A DNA stretch of 14,235 nt from Candidatus Pacearchaeota archaeon (GTDB taxonomy: Archaea > Nanobdellota > Nanobdellia > Pacearchaeales > GW2011-AR1): assembly GCA_018303895.1 (NCBI GenBank), contig JAGVXJ010000073.1, positions 1 through 14,235 of the forward strand, given 5' to 3'. The notes under the pieces were generated by a model, which saw only the letters and a list, made by a program, of their open reading frames with translations, made no database searches and was not told the DNA's origin. Below are positions 5,788 to 12,375 of this stretch, one piece after another (the first letter of the stretch is position 1; each line of letters starts with the position of its first letter). Position numbers and translations under genes: made by a program.

Positions 5788-6672
5788 TTAAAAAAAACCA
5801 GCCAAAGCATCAGTTGTTGGTGCCTTGTGTTCCTCCTTTTTAATCTCGTGTGACTCTGATTTCTGCTCAACTGCAACAGGTTCTGGTTCTCCAGTCATTA
5901 TCCTGTTCAACTTATTTGCATGTGCCTGAGCTTTTGAAAGTATAAACTTAATTGTGTCCGAGGTAGTATATCCAATAGCGACGGCAAACGGAAGTGATTT
6001 TCCATAAGCAGTCTTCAATTTTTCCAATGCTTCCTCTGGGTTTATGTTTATAGCTAAGTAAACTTTATTCTCGCTGGAATCATAAGCTGCTAACGGCGTA
6101 ACTCCGATTGTGAATGGTTTTATATCGAGCTTTGACATTACATCTGCGGCTGCCTGAGAAATTTTATTTCCTGCTTTAACAATTACTTTTGGTTCTTTAA
6201 TCGAAATTTTTCCTTTATCAATTTGAACCATAATTCCTAACGCTCCAAGTTCTGAAATTGCTGGGCCTGGTGGTAAATCCGTTGGTCCAGCAGGAACAAC
6301 AATATCTTCTGGTGCTTCTTGTCCGGGTTTAGCACGAGCAGGAACTTTTTTCTTTATCAATTCTAACGCAAGATCAAATGAATCCTGATTTGAGAACATT
6401 ATAGCAAATCCTTCTTCGAACTTTCCCTCAAGCTCTTTTGCTTTTTCAACTTTTGAATCATCAATTGCCCGGATAATTAAATTTTTCTTTGGAACTTTCA
6501 CAACCGCTTTTCCTCTAAGCTTTTTACAAACTTCTTGAAACTGCGCCGCCGGAAGTCCTTTTATCGACGCGACAAGCATAGTTTTATGTGTCTTAATCAG
6601 TTCAATTAATTCCTTTACAACTTTTTTCTTTCCTTCCGAAACATGTGTTGTTATTTGTTTTTTTGTTTTCAT
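5788..6672 (-). CDS. rpl10: Large ribosomal subunit protein uL10 (P0)
   Basis: A 294-residue stalk base protein that anchors P1 dimers to 23S rRNA. The N-terminal rRNA-binding domain includes HKTMLVASIKGLPAAQFQ (about residues 29-46) and the conserved KNLIIRAID. The inserted domain typical of archaeal/eukaryal P0 contains VVPAGPTDLPPGPAISELGA (about 126-145). A helical P1-binding spine and a lysine/glutamate linker follow, ending in ALAGFF, a variant of the shared stalk tip. The start at 6672 follows an AATGGTAG stretch that is also found just after the uL1 stop, and no better start lies upstream. Length is within the archaeal range. Confidence 0.95.
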   Translation of the reverse strand: MKTKKQITTHVSEGKKKVVKELIELIKTHKTMLVASIKGLPAAQFQEVCKKLRGKAVVKVPKKNLIIRAIDDSKVEKAKELEGKFEEGFAIMFSNQDSFDLALELIKKKVPARAKPGQEAPEDIVVPAGPTDLPPGPAISELGALGIMVQIDKGKISIKEPKVIVKAGNKISQAAADVMSKLDIKPFTIGVTPLAAYDSSENKVYLAININPEEALEKLKTAYGKSLPFAVAIGYTTSDTIKFILSKAQAHANKLNRIMTGEPEPVAVEQKSESHEIKKEEHKAPTTDALAGFF

Positions 6673-6673
6673 T

Positions 6674-6729
6674 TTTTTCTACCATTGTAGTTTCTTTTTT
6701 GTAAAAAAGAAACCCATTTTTCTACCATT
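6674..6729 (-). promoter_or_regulatory. Hairpin flanked by direct repeats between uL1 and uL10 genes
   Basis: GTTTCTTTTT pairs perfectly with AAAAAGAAAC (6690-6713, four-base loop). The hairpin is bracketed by direct repeats TTTTTCTACCATT at 6674-6686 and 6717-6729. In the message the repeat reads AATGGTAGAAAAA, once at the uL1 stop and once before the uL10 ATG. This could act as an intercistronic processing or control element. Confidence 0.45.
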
Positions 6730-7368
6730 TTATTTTACCTTAATTTTTTTTGCTTTAGTCATTGTAAATTTAATTGCAACATTTTTTATGTTGTCTCTTT
6801 CCTTTGGCAAAACTTTCAATAGAGAATTATAAATTGAAAGAACGTTGTCTACTAATTCTTCATCTTTCATACTTTGTCTTCCAATTGCAATTTTCACACT
6901 TGGTTCTTTGATTCTTATTTTGACACTTGCATTAATTCTCTCTTTCAATTTTGCAATTTCTTTGTCGTCGACATTCATTAAAATTCCCAGCTGTGGCGAT
7001 GGCATTTTTCCTGAAGGACCCAATGCTCTTCCAAAAATCGTCGCAACTTTCGGCATAACACTTGCTTGAGCGATAAAAAAATCATAGTCTTCTACAAGTT
7101 TTTTAGTTCTTTTTTTATCAGAGTATAATCTAAAATCATCCGGGATTATTGTCTCAGCAAGATGGGCATTTTTTGATTCAAGAAAACCAGCAATTTTCTT
7201 TTCCTTAATCTTATGTGGGACGCTGAAAAAAGTATTTATCGGAGTTTTTTTAATATCAAATTTTTGTAAATTTATCAATAAATCAACAGTTTGGTCAAAT
7301 TTTCTTTGAGCTTCTGGAAGTTTTCTTATTTCCTGTAGTGCGTTTTCTAATTGTTCTTTTAATTCCAT
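6730..7368 (-). CDS. rpl1: Large ribosomal subunit protein uL1
   Basis: A 212-residue protein of the ribosomal L1 stalk, which binds 23S rRNA and moves with exit-site tRNA; in archaea it also represses its own operon by binding its message. Landmarks are FDQTVDLLINLQKFD near residue 24, the lid-domain stretch FIAQASVMPKVATIFGRALG (about 98-117), GPSGKMPSPQLG just after it, and the C-terminal VKIRIKEPSVKIAIGRQSM and IKFTMTKAKKIKVK that complete the RNA-binding domain. The TATA-like box ends about 23 bases before the ATG, predicting a leaderless message. If this protein autoregulates, its site would then be expected inside the coding region or in the intercistronic RNA. Confidence 0.95.
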   Translation of the reverse strand: MELKEQLENALQEIRKLPEAQRKFDQTVDLLINLQKFDIKKTPINTFFSVPHKIKEKKIAGFLESKNAHLAETIIPDDFRLYSDKKRTKKLVEDYDFFIAQASVMPKVATIFGRALGPSGKMPSPQLGILMNVDDKEIAKLKERINASVKIRIKEPSVKIAIGRQSMKDEELVDNVLSIYNSLLKVLPKERDNIKNVAIKFTMTKAKKIKVK

Positions 7369-7390
7369 TGTTTTGTATCTCTCTCGCGAG

Positions 7391-7397
7391 TTTTATA
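7391..7397 (-). promoter_or_regulatory. TATA box of the uL1-uL10-P1 operon
   Basis: On the minus strand TATAAAA is centred 26 bases before the uL1 ATG at 7368, consistent with leaderless transcription. CTCGCGAG, a short palindrome, lies between it and the start. Confidence 0.55.
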
Positions 7398-7509
7398 CTA
7401 CTACCTTGCGCTGATAAACAGAATCTGTCATCAAACGATGTAGTGATTAATTCTTTAGAAAAAATTCATTTATAAACTTTTCCGAAGGAAATTTATACGT
7501 CGAGCTTTA

Positions 7510-7559
7510 GAGAAGTTTGCAAAATTCAAAAATTTATTCGTTTTTTGCAAAGTTTCTTC
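7510..7559. repeat. Palindromic intergenic repeat, degenerate copy B1
   Basis: It begins with GAGAAGTTTGC (7510-7520) and ends with the imperfect complement GCAAAGTTTCTTC (7547-7559). The left arm also pairs perfectly over 11 bases with GCAAACTTCTC at 7597-7607, so B1 and B2 can form one larger structure. Confidence 0.4.
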
Positions 7560-7560
7560 G

Positions 7561-7607
7561 GAGAAGTTTGTAATTTTCGTGGAAAATTGCATTTTTGCAA
7601 ACTTCTC
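7561..7607. repeat. Palindromic intergenic repeat, copy B2
   Basis: The outer arms GAGAAGTTTG (7561-7570) and CAAACTTCTC (7598-7607) are perfect complements, and AATTTTC-GTG-GAAAATT inside forms a second perfect hairpin. Length and ends match copies A and C. It ends one base before the stop codon of the gene at 7609. Confidence 0.6.
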
Positions 7608-7608
7608 T

Positions 7609-7890
7609 TCAGATGGGCTGTGAGGCATATAAATCTTTTCTAGTAATTCGCTTTACAACACCCAATTCATTTTCCCCAAAATTGTCGTTCAATTGGTCTA
7701 TCAAATATTTAGTATCAAGAGGCTGTGACATACTTAGTTTTATTGTAGTCATGCTATCTCTCATTCCTAACGGGATAGAATGATTAACATACCCTTTACA
7801 ACTTGCCATAATTGAATCGAGTGTCGTTCCTTCTACATCTGGATCAAAATTTCTCGGAATCGTCGTATAAACTTCATAATCATAATTCAT
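7609..7890 (-). CDS. Hypothetical protein
   Basis: This 93-residue protein is not one that I recognise. It has no membrane segment and one cysteine. The middle (TIKLSMSQPL, then DTKYLIDQLNDNF) reads as a strand followed by a helix, and GVVKRITRKDLYA near the end is a basic strand-helix stretch, suggesting a small alpha/beta fold. The gene is upstream of the uL1 operon on the same strand, but 240 bases with a separate uL1 promoter lie between them, so co-transcription is uncertain. Its start at 7890 is divergent from the cupin gene at 7987. A match to elongation factor 1-beta was considered and not supported. Confidence 0.55.
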   Translation of the reverse strand: MNYDYEVYTTIPRNFDPDVEGTTLDSIMASCKGYVNHSIPLGMRDSMTTIKLSMSQPLDTKYLIDQLNDNFGENELGVVKRITRKDLYASQPI

Positions 7891-7956
7891 AGTTTAACAC
7901 AATCAATTTTCTTTTTAATCATTACTGTTTTTGGATTATGATAAAACAAGGCATAA

Positions 7957-7965
7957 TTTTAAAAA
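7957..7965 (+). promoter_or_regulatory. TATA box of the cupin gene pair
   Basis: TTTTAAAAA is centred 26 bases before the ATG at 7987, predicting a leaderless message covering both cupin genes. Confidence 0.5.
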
Positions 7966-7986
7966 AATCAGTCTTTTGAATTTAAC

Positions 7987-8727
7987 ATGGATAATATGCG
8001 CAATCTTGAACCTTTCAGTGTTTATTCTCTTTCTCCGGTCAGCAATGTTTGTAATCAGACACTGAGAGAAGCAATAACCTTTCCAAATTTTAGCATGGCT
8101 CATGTGATAATGGCACCGGAAAATATTTCCTTGTGGCACAAGCATAAAAAAATGACGGAGATTTATTTCATCCTAGAAGGCGACGGAATTTTATATCATA
8201 ATAATTCTGCATTGAAAGTTGAAGGCAGTTCATACTCTTTGCTTGTTCCGAATACTCCACACAAATTAAAAAATTTTCAGAATACTCTTGAACATTTAGT
8301 TTTCGCTATTCCTTCTTTCGATCAAAACGACGTTGAGTTATTGCCTGATAACATGAGTGAAATGAAACCTGAAGTATTTTCATATAATCGGGAACCAATT
8401 TTAGCGTTGGATGGAGCACTTATTTTTGAATTAACTTCTGAAGAAGAAAGAAAAAAATTTGGGATTGGATTGGCTGTAGGAAATCTTCTCCCCGGAAGAA
8501 GAGCAATTCCCCATTATCACAACAAGAGTGACGAATTTTATTATTGCATTTCTGGAGTTGGAGCAGTAAGAGTTGGGGTGAATTATTTTAAGATGGAAAA
8601 AGGAATGGTTATTCCTGTTCCAAAAGGCAGAGTTCATGCACTGGAAAATTTTAGCAATTTGCAAGATTTAAGCGTTTTATGTTTAACTTCTCCCGAATAT
8701 AAACCAAACGATTTTATTTTTGAATGA
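7987..8727 (+). CDS. Two-domain cupin (bicupin) protein
   Basis: A 246-residue protein with two cupin beta-barrels. The first holds WHKHKKMTEIYFILEGDG, with metal-ligand candidates H51, H53, E58 and the later H92 (TPHKLKN). The second holds PHYHNKSDEFYYCISGVG, with H176, H178, E183 and H217 (GRVHALEN). Both sets of three histidines and one glutamate are complete, so both barrels could bind a metal, as in dioxygenases, isomerases and sugar- or ligand-binding cupins. The substrate cannot be told from sequence. Its last codons overlap the next cupin gene by four bases (ATGA), a sign of translational coupling. No signal peptide is seen, so it is probably cytoplasmic. Confidence 0.8.
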   Translation: MDNMRNLEPFSVYSLSPVSNVCNQTLREAITFPNFSMAHVIMAPENISLWHKHKKMTEIYFILEGDGILYHNNSALKVEGSSYSLLVPNTPHKLKNFQNTLEHLVFAIPSFDQNDVELLPDNMSEMKPEVFSYNREPILALDGALIFELTSEEERKKFGIGLAVGNLLPGRRAIPHYHNKSDEFYYCISGVGAVRVGVNYFKMEKGMVIPVPKGRVHALENFSNLQDLSVLCLTSPEYKPNDFIFE

Positions 8728-9050
8728 TGATAGACCACAAAGAGTATCCTAATCTTGAAGAATTATTAAATCATTTTACAAAAAAAGACAAAGACTACAT
8801 CCTTGTCAGACACGACTTTAAAAAAGGAGACGTGGTCAAACCACATTATCATCCCGAGGCAAACGAGTGGGCTCTTTTCCGAAATGGAAAAGTTGAAATA
8901 ATCCTAGAATCAGAAACAGCGACGGTGCAATCTTCAGGAAAATATTTTGTTGTTCACTTTCCAAAAACCAAATTTCACGGACTAAAATGCCTAACGGATA
9001 TTTCTTATTTTGTCTTGAGAGATAAAAAAGATAAAACCAAATACAAATAA
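8724..9050 (+). CDS. Single-domain cupin protein
   Basis: This 108-residue protein has one cupin domain. PHYHPEANEWALFRNGKVEI gives H41, H43 and E48, and FHGL gives H85, a complete metal-binding set. It starts inside the end of the bicupin gene (four-base overlap), so the two are almost certainly made together and may act on the same substrate or form a complex. The C-terminus is lysine-rich (RDKKDKTKYK). The start could be either of two adjacent ATG codons; the first gives the overlap. Confidence 0.8.
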   Translation: MMIDHKEYPNLEELLNHFTKKDKDYILVRHDFKKGDVVKPHYHPEANEWALFRNGKVEIILESETATVQSSGKYFVVHFPKTKFHGLKCLTDISYFVLRDKKDKTKYK

Positions 9051-9066
9051 TCTGATAACACAAATA

Positions 9067-9074
9067 CTTAAAAA
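9067..9074 (+). promoter_or_regulatory. TATA box of the gene at 9096
   Basis: CTTAAAAA is centred about 26 bases before the ATG, so this gene has its own promoter despite sitting only 45 bases after the cupin pair. Confidence 0.5.
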
Positions 9075-9095
9075 CAATTTTTATTTAATTTCTGA

Positions 9096-9455
9096 ATGGA
9101 ATTAATCGCTTTGCTTTCTACAGGTGAGGGAACTTGGGCTCAAGTTTCAGGCTTGATAAAGTTCGGAGAATGGGAAAAAATAATTTTGATTGGAAATGAT
9201 TTTGCAAAAAAATTTACCGTTGAAGAAAAGAAAAACATTACTGAATTCATTCAAATTGATACAAGCAAAAGAATAAAAGAACTTCGGGATGAAATTTCAG
9301 AAAAACTTCAGGGAAAAATTTCGGGTCTGGAAGTTGGATTGAGTATAGCTTCCGGCGACGGAAAAGAGCATATGGCTTTAATTTCTGCATTAATCAACTT
9401 CCCTGTCGGAATCCGCTTTGCTGCCCTAACAAAAGAGGGAGTAATCGATTTATGA
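9096..9455 (+). CDS. Small Rossmann-like hypothetical protein
   Basis: This 119-residue protein begins with a strand and glycine turn, MELIALLSTGEGTWAQV, followed by a helix and a second strand EKIILIGNDFAKKF. The C-terminal part reads LSIASGDGKEHMALISALI, then a strand GIRFAALTKEGV. This pattern of alternating strands and helices, with a late SGDGKEHM turn leading into a helix, recalls CARF-type domains (where GGTK occupies that spot) that sense cyclic oligoadenylates. The likeness is visual and weak, and no effector domain is attached. The protein looks complete and soluble. I recall similar short proteins in other DPANN genomes without a known function. Confidence 0.55.
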   Translation: MELIALLSTGEGTWAQVSGLIKFGEWEKIILIGNDFAKKFTVEEKKNITEFIQIDTSKRIKELRDEISEKLQGKISGLEVGLSIASGDGKEHMALISALINFPVGIRFAALTKEGVIDL

Positions 9456-9519
9456 ACTCCCTCGTAGATGTTCGCCGACGCAGTCGCTCACATAAAGGAA
9501 GGGGTTTTTGACTTGTGAA

Positions 9520-9879
9520 ATGGCTGAAAATTTGGAAGATTTGTCTGATGAAGAAATTTTTGAGAGAATAACTCCCTTTGAAGAAAAAGGATTCTGGTTT
9601 CTTCCGGCGTGGACTATGGACGAACCAATTACTCCCGACAGAATAAAACTGCCGTCAGGAGAAGCTTATGATTTGACAGACATTGATAAAAAGATAAATG
9701 AAAAAAAGAGACAGAGAATAGAGTTTGGCGATAGAGAATTAACGATGTTATCTGAAGCGCTGTCTTTTTATAAATTAATCAGAGCATTAGATGCTAGCCC
9801 AAGATACAATCGATATACTCAAAGTTTTTTGGACGATGGCAAAGATTTAGACTCATGCCGAAGGAAATATTCTTTGTAA
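9520..9879 (+). CDS. Hypothetical protein, paralogue of the gene at 9974
   Basis: A 119-residue soluble, acidic protein starting at the ATG at 9520 (MAENLEDL). An in-frame TTG at 9508 is possible but lies too close to the purine-rich AAGGAAGGGG (9495-9504). DLSDEEIFERITPFEEKGFW at the start and IEFGDRELTMLSEALSFYKL towards the end align with LTNDERERIISLEKRGYF and LEFGSSQQIKYKEAYEYYSL of the next gene, so the two are diverged duplicates. Unlike the second copy, it has a middle insert with PSGEAYDLTDIDKK. No catalytic motif is visible and the role is unknown. Confidence 0.6.
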   Translation: MAENLEDLSDEEIFERITPFEEKGFWFLPAWTMDEPITPDRIKLPSGEAYDLTDIDKKINEKKRQRIEFGDRELTMLSEALSFYKLIRALDASPRYNRYTQSFLDDGKDLDSCRRKYSL

Positions 9880-9883
9880 AAAG

Positions 9884-9900
9884 AAGTTTGCGGAAAACTT
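9884..9900 (+). terminator. Small hairpin after the gene at 9520
   Basis: AAGTTT pairs with AAACTT around GCGGA, five bases after the stop codon. It could be a weak terminator or a remnant half of the nearby palindromic repeat (it begins AGAAGTTTG at 9882). Confidence 0.35.
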
Positions 9901-9921
9901 AAAAGGGTAAAATTCTTTTCT

Positions 9922-9969
9922 GAGAGGTTTCAAAATTTCCCTATGATTCTGAAATTTTGTAAACTTCTC
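9922..9969. repeat. Palindromic intergenic repeat, copy C
   Basis: The left arm GAGAGGTTTCAAAATTTC (9922-9939) and right arm GAAATTTTGTAAACTTCTC (9951-9969) are complementary except for one mismatch and one bulge, around an 11-base loop. It shares TTCTGAAATT and AAACTTCTCTAAAA with copy A and ends four bases before the ATG at 9974. Confidence 0.65.
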
Positions 9970-9973
9970 TAAA

Positions 9974-10222
9974 ATGGGCGAACTAACTAACGACGAAAGA
10001 GAAAGAATAATCTCTCTCGAAAAAAGAGGATATTTCAAAAGGGATTTTAATGAAGGAATTTGGTTTGAGATTTTTAATTCGCAGATGGGGCTAATTCCAC
10101 TTGATGAATTAGAAAGTATTTTTAGTGGAAGCTTAGAGTTTGGGAGTTCTCAACAGATTAAATACAAAGAGGCTTATGAATATTATTCTTTAATACACAA
10201 AAGAGATTTTACTTTTTCCTAA
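9974..10222 (+). CDS. Small hypothetical protein, paralogue of the gene at 9520
   Basis: An 82-residue soluble protein that is a shorter, diverged copy of its upstream neighbour (the aligned blocks are given under that gene). It starts four bases after a palindromic repeat, whose right-hand flank AAACTTCTCTAAAATGGGC includes the start codon, so the repeat may affect its expression. The C-terminus ends only seven bases before the end of the convergent M50 protease gene. No function is recognised. Confidence 0.55.
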   Translation: MGELTNDERERIISLEKRGYFKRDFNEGIWFEIFNSQMGLIPLDELESIFSGSLEFGSSQQIKYKEAYEYYSLIHKRDFTFS

Positions 10223-10229
10223 CATTCAA

Positions 10230-11660
10230 TTAAAAGAAAAAAACAAAAACCCACTTAACCATTAAAACTAAAATTATAGCTAACCAAAAATAAGTCATAA
10301 ATTTAAACGATTTTTCCGCAAACTTTTCTGATTTTGTTACACTCAAAATTCCAAGATAAAAGAATCTTCCGCCATCGAGCATTCCCAATGGAAGCATGTT
10401 GAAAAGGGCAACTGCAAAATTAATTAAAACTATCCACCATAGCAAATCGAAAATGAACTGACTTAAAACACTTCTTGGGGTGTAATACACATTTGGCTTT
10501 TTGAAAAATTCAAAACTTTTCGCAATAATTCCTTTAATTCCTTTTGTTTCTCGACTCAAGAATCCAACTCCTAACCATGCTTTTTCTGTTTGAGGATTTT
10601 TTCCTAAAGTAACTTCTTTATCTAAATGGTTTCCTTCCCCATTCAGTGTCGTGATTACTACTTTTTCTCCAGGAGAATATTTATTTAATTCTTCAGAAAG
10701 TTTTTCACGACTATTAATCTTGATTCCATTAATTGAATAAATTAAACCAGACAAATTTTGCTTAATTGCTGGAGAGTCATAGTAAATTAGAACTTTGTTG
10801 TATTGTGCGATTGTTAAATTCTGTTTTTCAAAATCAGATTTCGAAAGGAGATAATCTCCGTTGGATTTTATTTGATTGAATCCTTTTTCATTCATCAATA
10901 AACCAATTCCAGCAATAGAAAAATTCGTAACATTGATTCCATTAACCTCGGTTATGTTCGTTAAATCAACAAAATTGTAAGCATAACTATCAAAAGAAAC
11001 TCCCGAAGCAACGAAGGCAACTTTAAAGAAAAGAATAAAGATTATTCCAAAAATTAAAACCATCAAAACATTTGCAAAAACTCCTGCAGATAAAATGCTC
11101 ATTTGTTCAAATTTGGTTTTCTTTTTCATCTGGTTATCATCCTGCTCGACAAACGCTCCAAAAAATGCTGGGAAATATTTCAAGAATGCAAATCCTGTGC
11201 TCTTTATTTTTACTCTATATCTTGCAGCAAATATTCCATGGAAGAATTCGTGTGTTGTAGCGACAATTAAAATTGCAATTATGAAATAAATAAAATAGAA
11301 TGGTGGGAAGATACTTTGAATGTTAAATATTTGTGGGAAGTATGGAATCAAAGGCATTATCGGCGGAGCTCGGATTGTTTCCGCAATAGCTGTCGTTAAA
11401 TAAAGATAAACTGTCTGTATCATCATTATAAAAACCAAGACTACCAAAATCACACCTAAAATAATTGAAATATAACTTGCAATTTTTAATGTTCTCTGAT
11501 ATTTTTTTCCGATTCTGTCAATCAGCTTCACACCCCAACTAGTTTTGTAAAGTAAAAACCATCCTTCTTTTTTCAGATTAGCTCTATTCCGGTAAAGAAA
11601 AAATCCAGAAACAACTAAGAAAATAATTAAGAGAGCAATATCCAATAAGACAAAATTCAT
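10230..11660 (-). CDS. Site-2 type membrane metalloprotease (peptidase M50) with PDZ-like domain
   Basis: A 476-residue intramembrane zinc protease. HEFFH (H137, E138, H141) is the zinc-binding HExxH motif in a membrane helix, and NMLPLGMLDGG near residues 421-431 supplies the third ligand D429 (LDG motif). The N-terminus has a hydrophobic segment (residues 1-23), further segments lie at about 61-91 and 121-137, and the C-terminal end is again hydrophobic. The soluble stretch between the two catalytic parts (about 220-390) contains SGLIYSINGIKINSREKLSE and WLGVGF, as in PDZ-like domains. Such proteases cut transmembrane anchors of regulators or remnant signal peptides. TATA-like TTTATAAA at 11682-11689 precedes the ATG by about 26 bases, so it has its own promoter behind the two genes upstream. 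Confidence 0.9.
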   Translation of the reverse strand: MNFVLLDIALLIIFLVVSGFFLYRNRANLKKEGWFLLYKTSWGVKLIDRIGKKYQRTLKIASYISIILGVILVVLVFIMMIQTVYLYLTTAIAETIRAPPIMPLIPYFPQIFNIQSIFPPFYFIYFIIAILIVATTHEFFHGIFAARYRVKIKSTGFAFLKYFPAFFGAFVEQDDNQMKKKTKFEQMSILSAGVFANVLMVLIFGIIFILFFKVAFVASGVSFDSYAYNFVDLTNITEVNGINVTNFSIAGIGLLMNEKGFNQIKSNGDYLLSKSDFEKQNLTIAQYNKVLIYYDSPAIKQNLSGLIYSINGIKINSREKLSEELNKYSPGEKVVITTLNGEGNHLDKEVTLGKNPQTEKAWLGVGFLSRETKGIKGIIAKSFEFFKKPNVYYTPRSVLSQFIFDLLWWIVLINFAVALFNMLPLGMLDGGRFFYLGILSVTKSEKFAEKSFKFMTYFWLAIILVLMVKWVFVFFF

Positions 11661-11681
11661 ATACTCAAGAGAAGAAAATTA

Positions 11682-11689
11682 TTTATAAA
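11682..11689 (-). promoter_or_regulatory. TATA box of the M50 protease gene
   Basis: TTTATAAA (itself palindromic) is centred 26 bases before the ATG at 11660, in the gap after the hypothetical gene. Confidence 0.5.
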
Positions 11690-11703
11690 CCTTTCATAAA
11701 AAT

Positions 11704-12027
11704 TTATTCTTTATTATTCAACTGACCAATATACTCTTTAAGTTGTTGTCCCATCTTAAGAAAAAATTTAGGAATCGCCAAACTCTTTAATCGGCCTTCA
11801 TCTATTTTTTCATAATGGTTGCTTCTTATCGTCATAGTTCTGTCAGCATTTCTTGATATTATTTCATAAACATCAATCTGAACTCTAAAATCTGATTCTA
11901 CCCTCGTTCCCGGAGCTGAAACTGCAAATAAATATTTACTCCGACCATTTACATCACCATCCCACACTTCCCGAAGTTTTTCATTCAAGCCATCTTCGAA
12001 TCTTCTTCTTTTATCAGTTAAAACCAT
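11704..12027 (-). CDS. Hypothetical protein
   Basis: A 107-residue soluble protein that I do not recognise. A charged helix (DKRRRFEDGLNEKLREVW) is followed by several predicted strands (KYLFAVSAP, FRVQIDVYEII, TMTIRSN) and a C-terminal helix (FFLKMGQQLKEYIGQL). This helix-sheet-helix layout fits a small alpha/beta domain. It has no cysteine and no signal peptide. It lies 60 bases after the eL40 gene and 43 bases before the M50 gene on the same strand, so partial co-transcription with eL40 is possible. Confidence 0.55.
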   Translation of the reverse strand: MVLTDKRRRFEDGLNEKLREVWDGDVNGRSKYLFAVSAPGTRVESDFRVQIDVYEIISRNADRTMTIRSNHYEKIDEGRLKSLAIPKFFLKMGQQLKEYIGQLNNKE

Positions 12028-12087
12028 ATATAAATAAAAATTATTTAGTTAATAAATATTTATATCCAAGAACAAATTAGTCTAACT

Positions 12088-12252
12088 TTACTTTTTCTTA
12101 ATAGGTCTGAATGCGAATCCCTTGCATTTTCTGCATTTGACTTTCTTGTTAATTATTTTCAACGGACTTGCTTTTACTTTCGTATTACAATCTTTACAAA
12201 CGAACGCATTCTTAAACATTCGATTTTGTGCCTCAGGTATTTTTGTTGCCAT
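12088..12252 (-). CDS. rpl40e: Large ribosomal subunit protein eL40
   Basis: This is a 54-residue ribosomal protein. Reading from the ATG at 12252, the start MATKIPEAQNRMFKN matches the PEAxxRLF start of archaeal eL40. A zinc ribbon follows with C19, C22, C40 and C43 (VCKDC and KCRKC), and the end GFAFRPIKKK is basic as in the family. The archaeal family is about 50 residues, so it is complete. A TATA-like TTTTTAAAA (12274-12282) lies about 26 bases upstream. It is divergent from the histidine ammonia-lyase gene. Compared with typical archaeal copies, the residues between the two CxxC pairs differ noticeably (no CGATNPWRA-like stretch), suggesting a fast-evolving lineage. Confidence 0.85.
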   Translation of the reverse strand: MATKIPEAQNRMFKNAFVCKDCNTKVKASPLKIINKKVKCRKCKGFAFRPIKKK

Positions 12253-12273
12253 AAATGGATTAGAAAATGATGG

Positions 12274-12282
12274 TTTTTAAAA
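12274..12282 (-). promoter_or_regulatory. TATA box of the eL40 gene
   Basis: TTTTTAAAA is centred 26 bases before the start at 12252, predicting a leaderless message. Confidence 0.5.
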
Positions 12283-12347
12283 CTTGCCTGTAAATTTTTA
12301 TTTTAAATCTTACCTAATTCAAACTATATCTTTTTTTTACAGAAAAG

Positions 12348-12354
12348 TTAAATA
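12348..12354 (+). promoter_or_regulatory. TATA box of the histidine ammonia-lyase gene
   Basis: TTAAATA is centred about 25 bases before the ATG at 12376, with no ribosome binding site between, again predicting a leaderless message. Confidence 0.55.
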
Positions 12355-12375
12355 CTCTTTTTAGTTGGATAGTTT

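Larger units (their letters stand above)
7369..7608. other. Intergenic region upstream of uL1 with palindromic repeats
   Basis: These 240 bases hold no convincing gene. They contain the uL1 promoter, ACAGA-A-TCTGT near 7420, a small TTTCC-GAA-GGAAA hairpin near 7480-7492 and two neighbouring palindromes (7510-7559 and 7561-7607). No uL11 gene is present here, although it commonly precedes uL1. Confidence 0.5.

Noticed and set aside
5787..5876. N-terminal extension of the small ORF between uL10 and P1 into the uL10 coding region
   Set aside because: The extension is out-of-frame reading of the uL10 tail; only the ATG right after the uL10 stop is plausible.
7415..7445. C/D box guide RNA upstream of uL1 (minus strand TGATGA)
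   Set aside because: No CTGA D box at a suitable distance and no second box pair.
7609..7890. Elongation factor 1-beta next to the ribosomal cluster
   Set aside because: Size fits, but the expected conserved core is not present; left as hypothetical.
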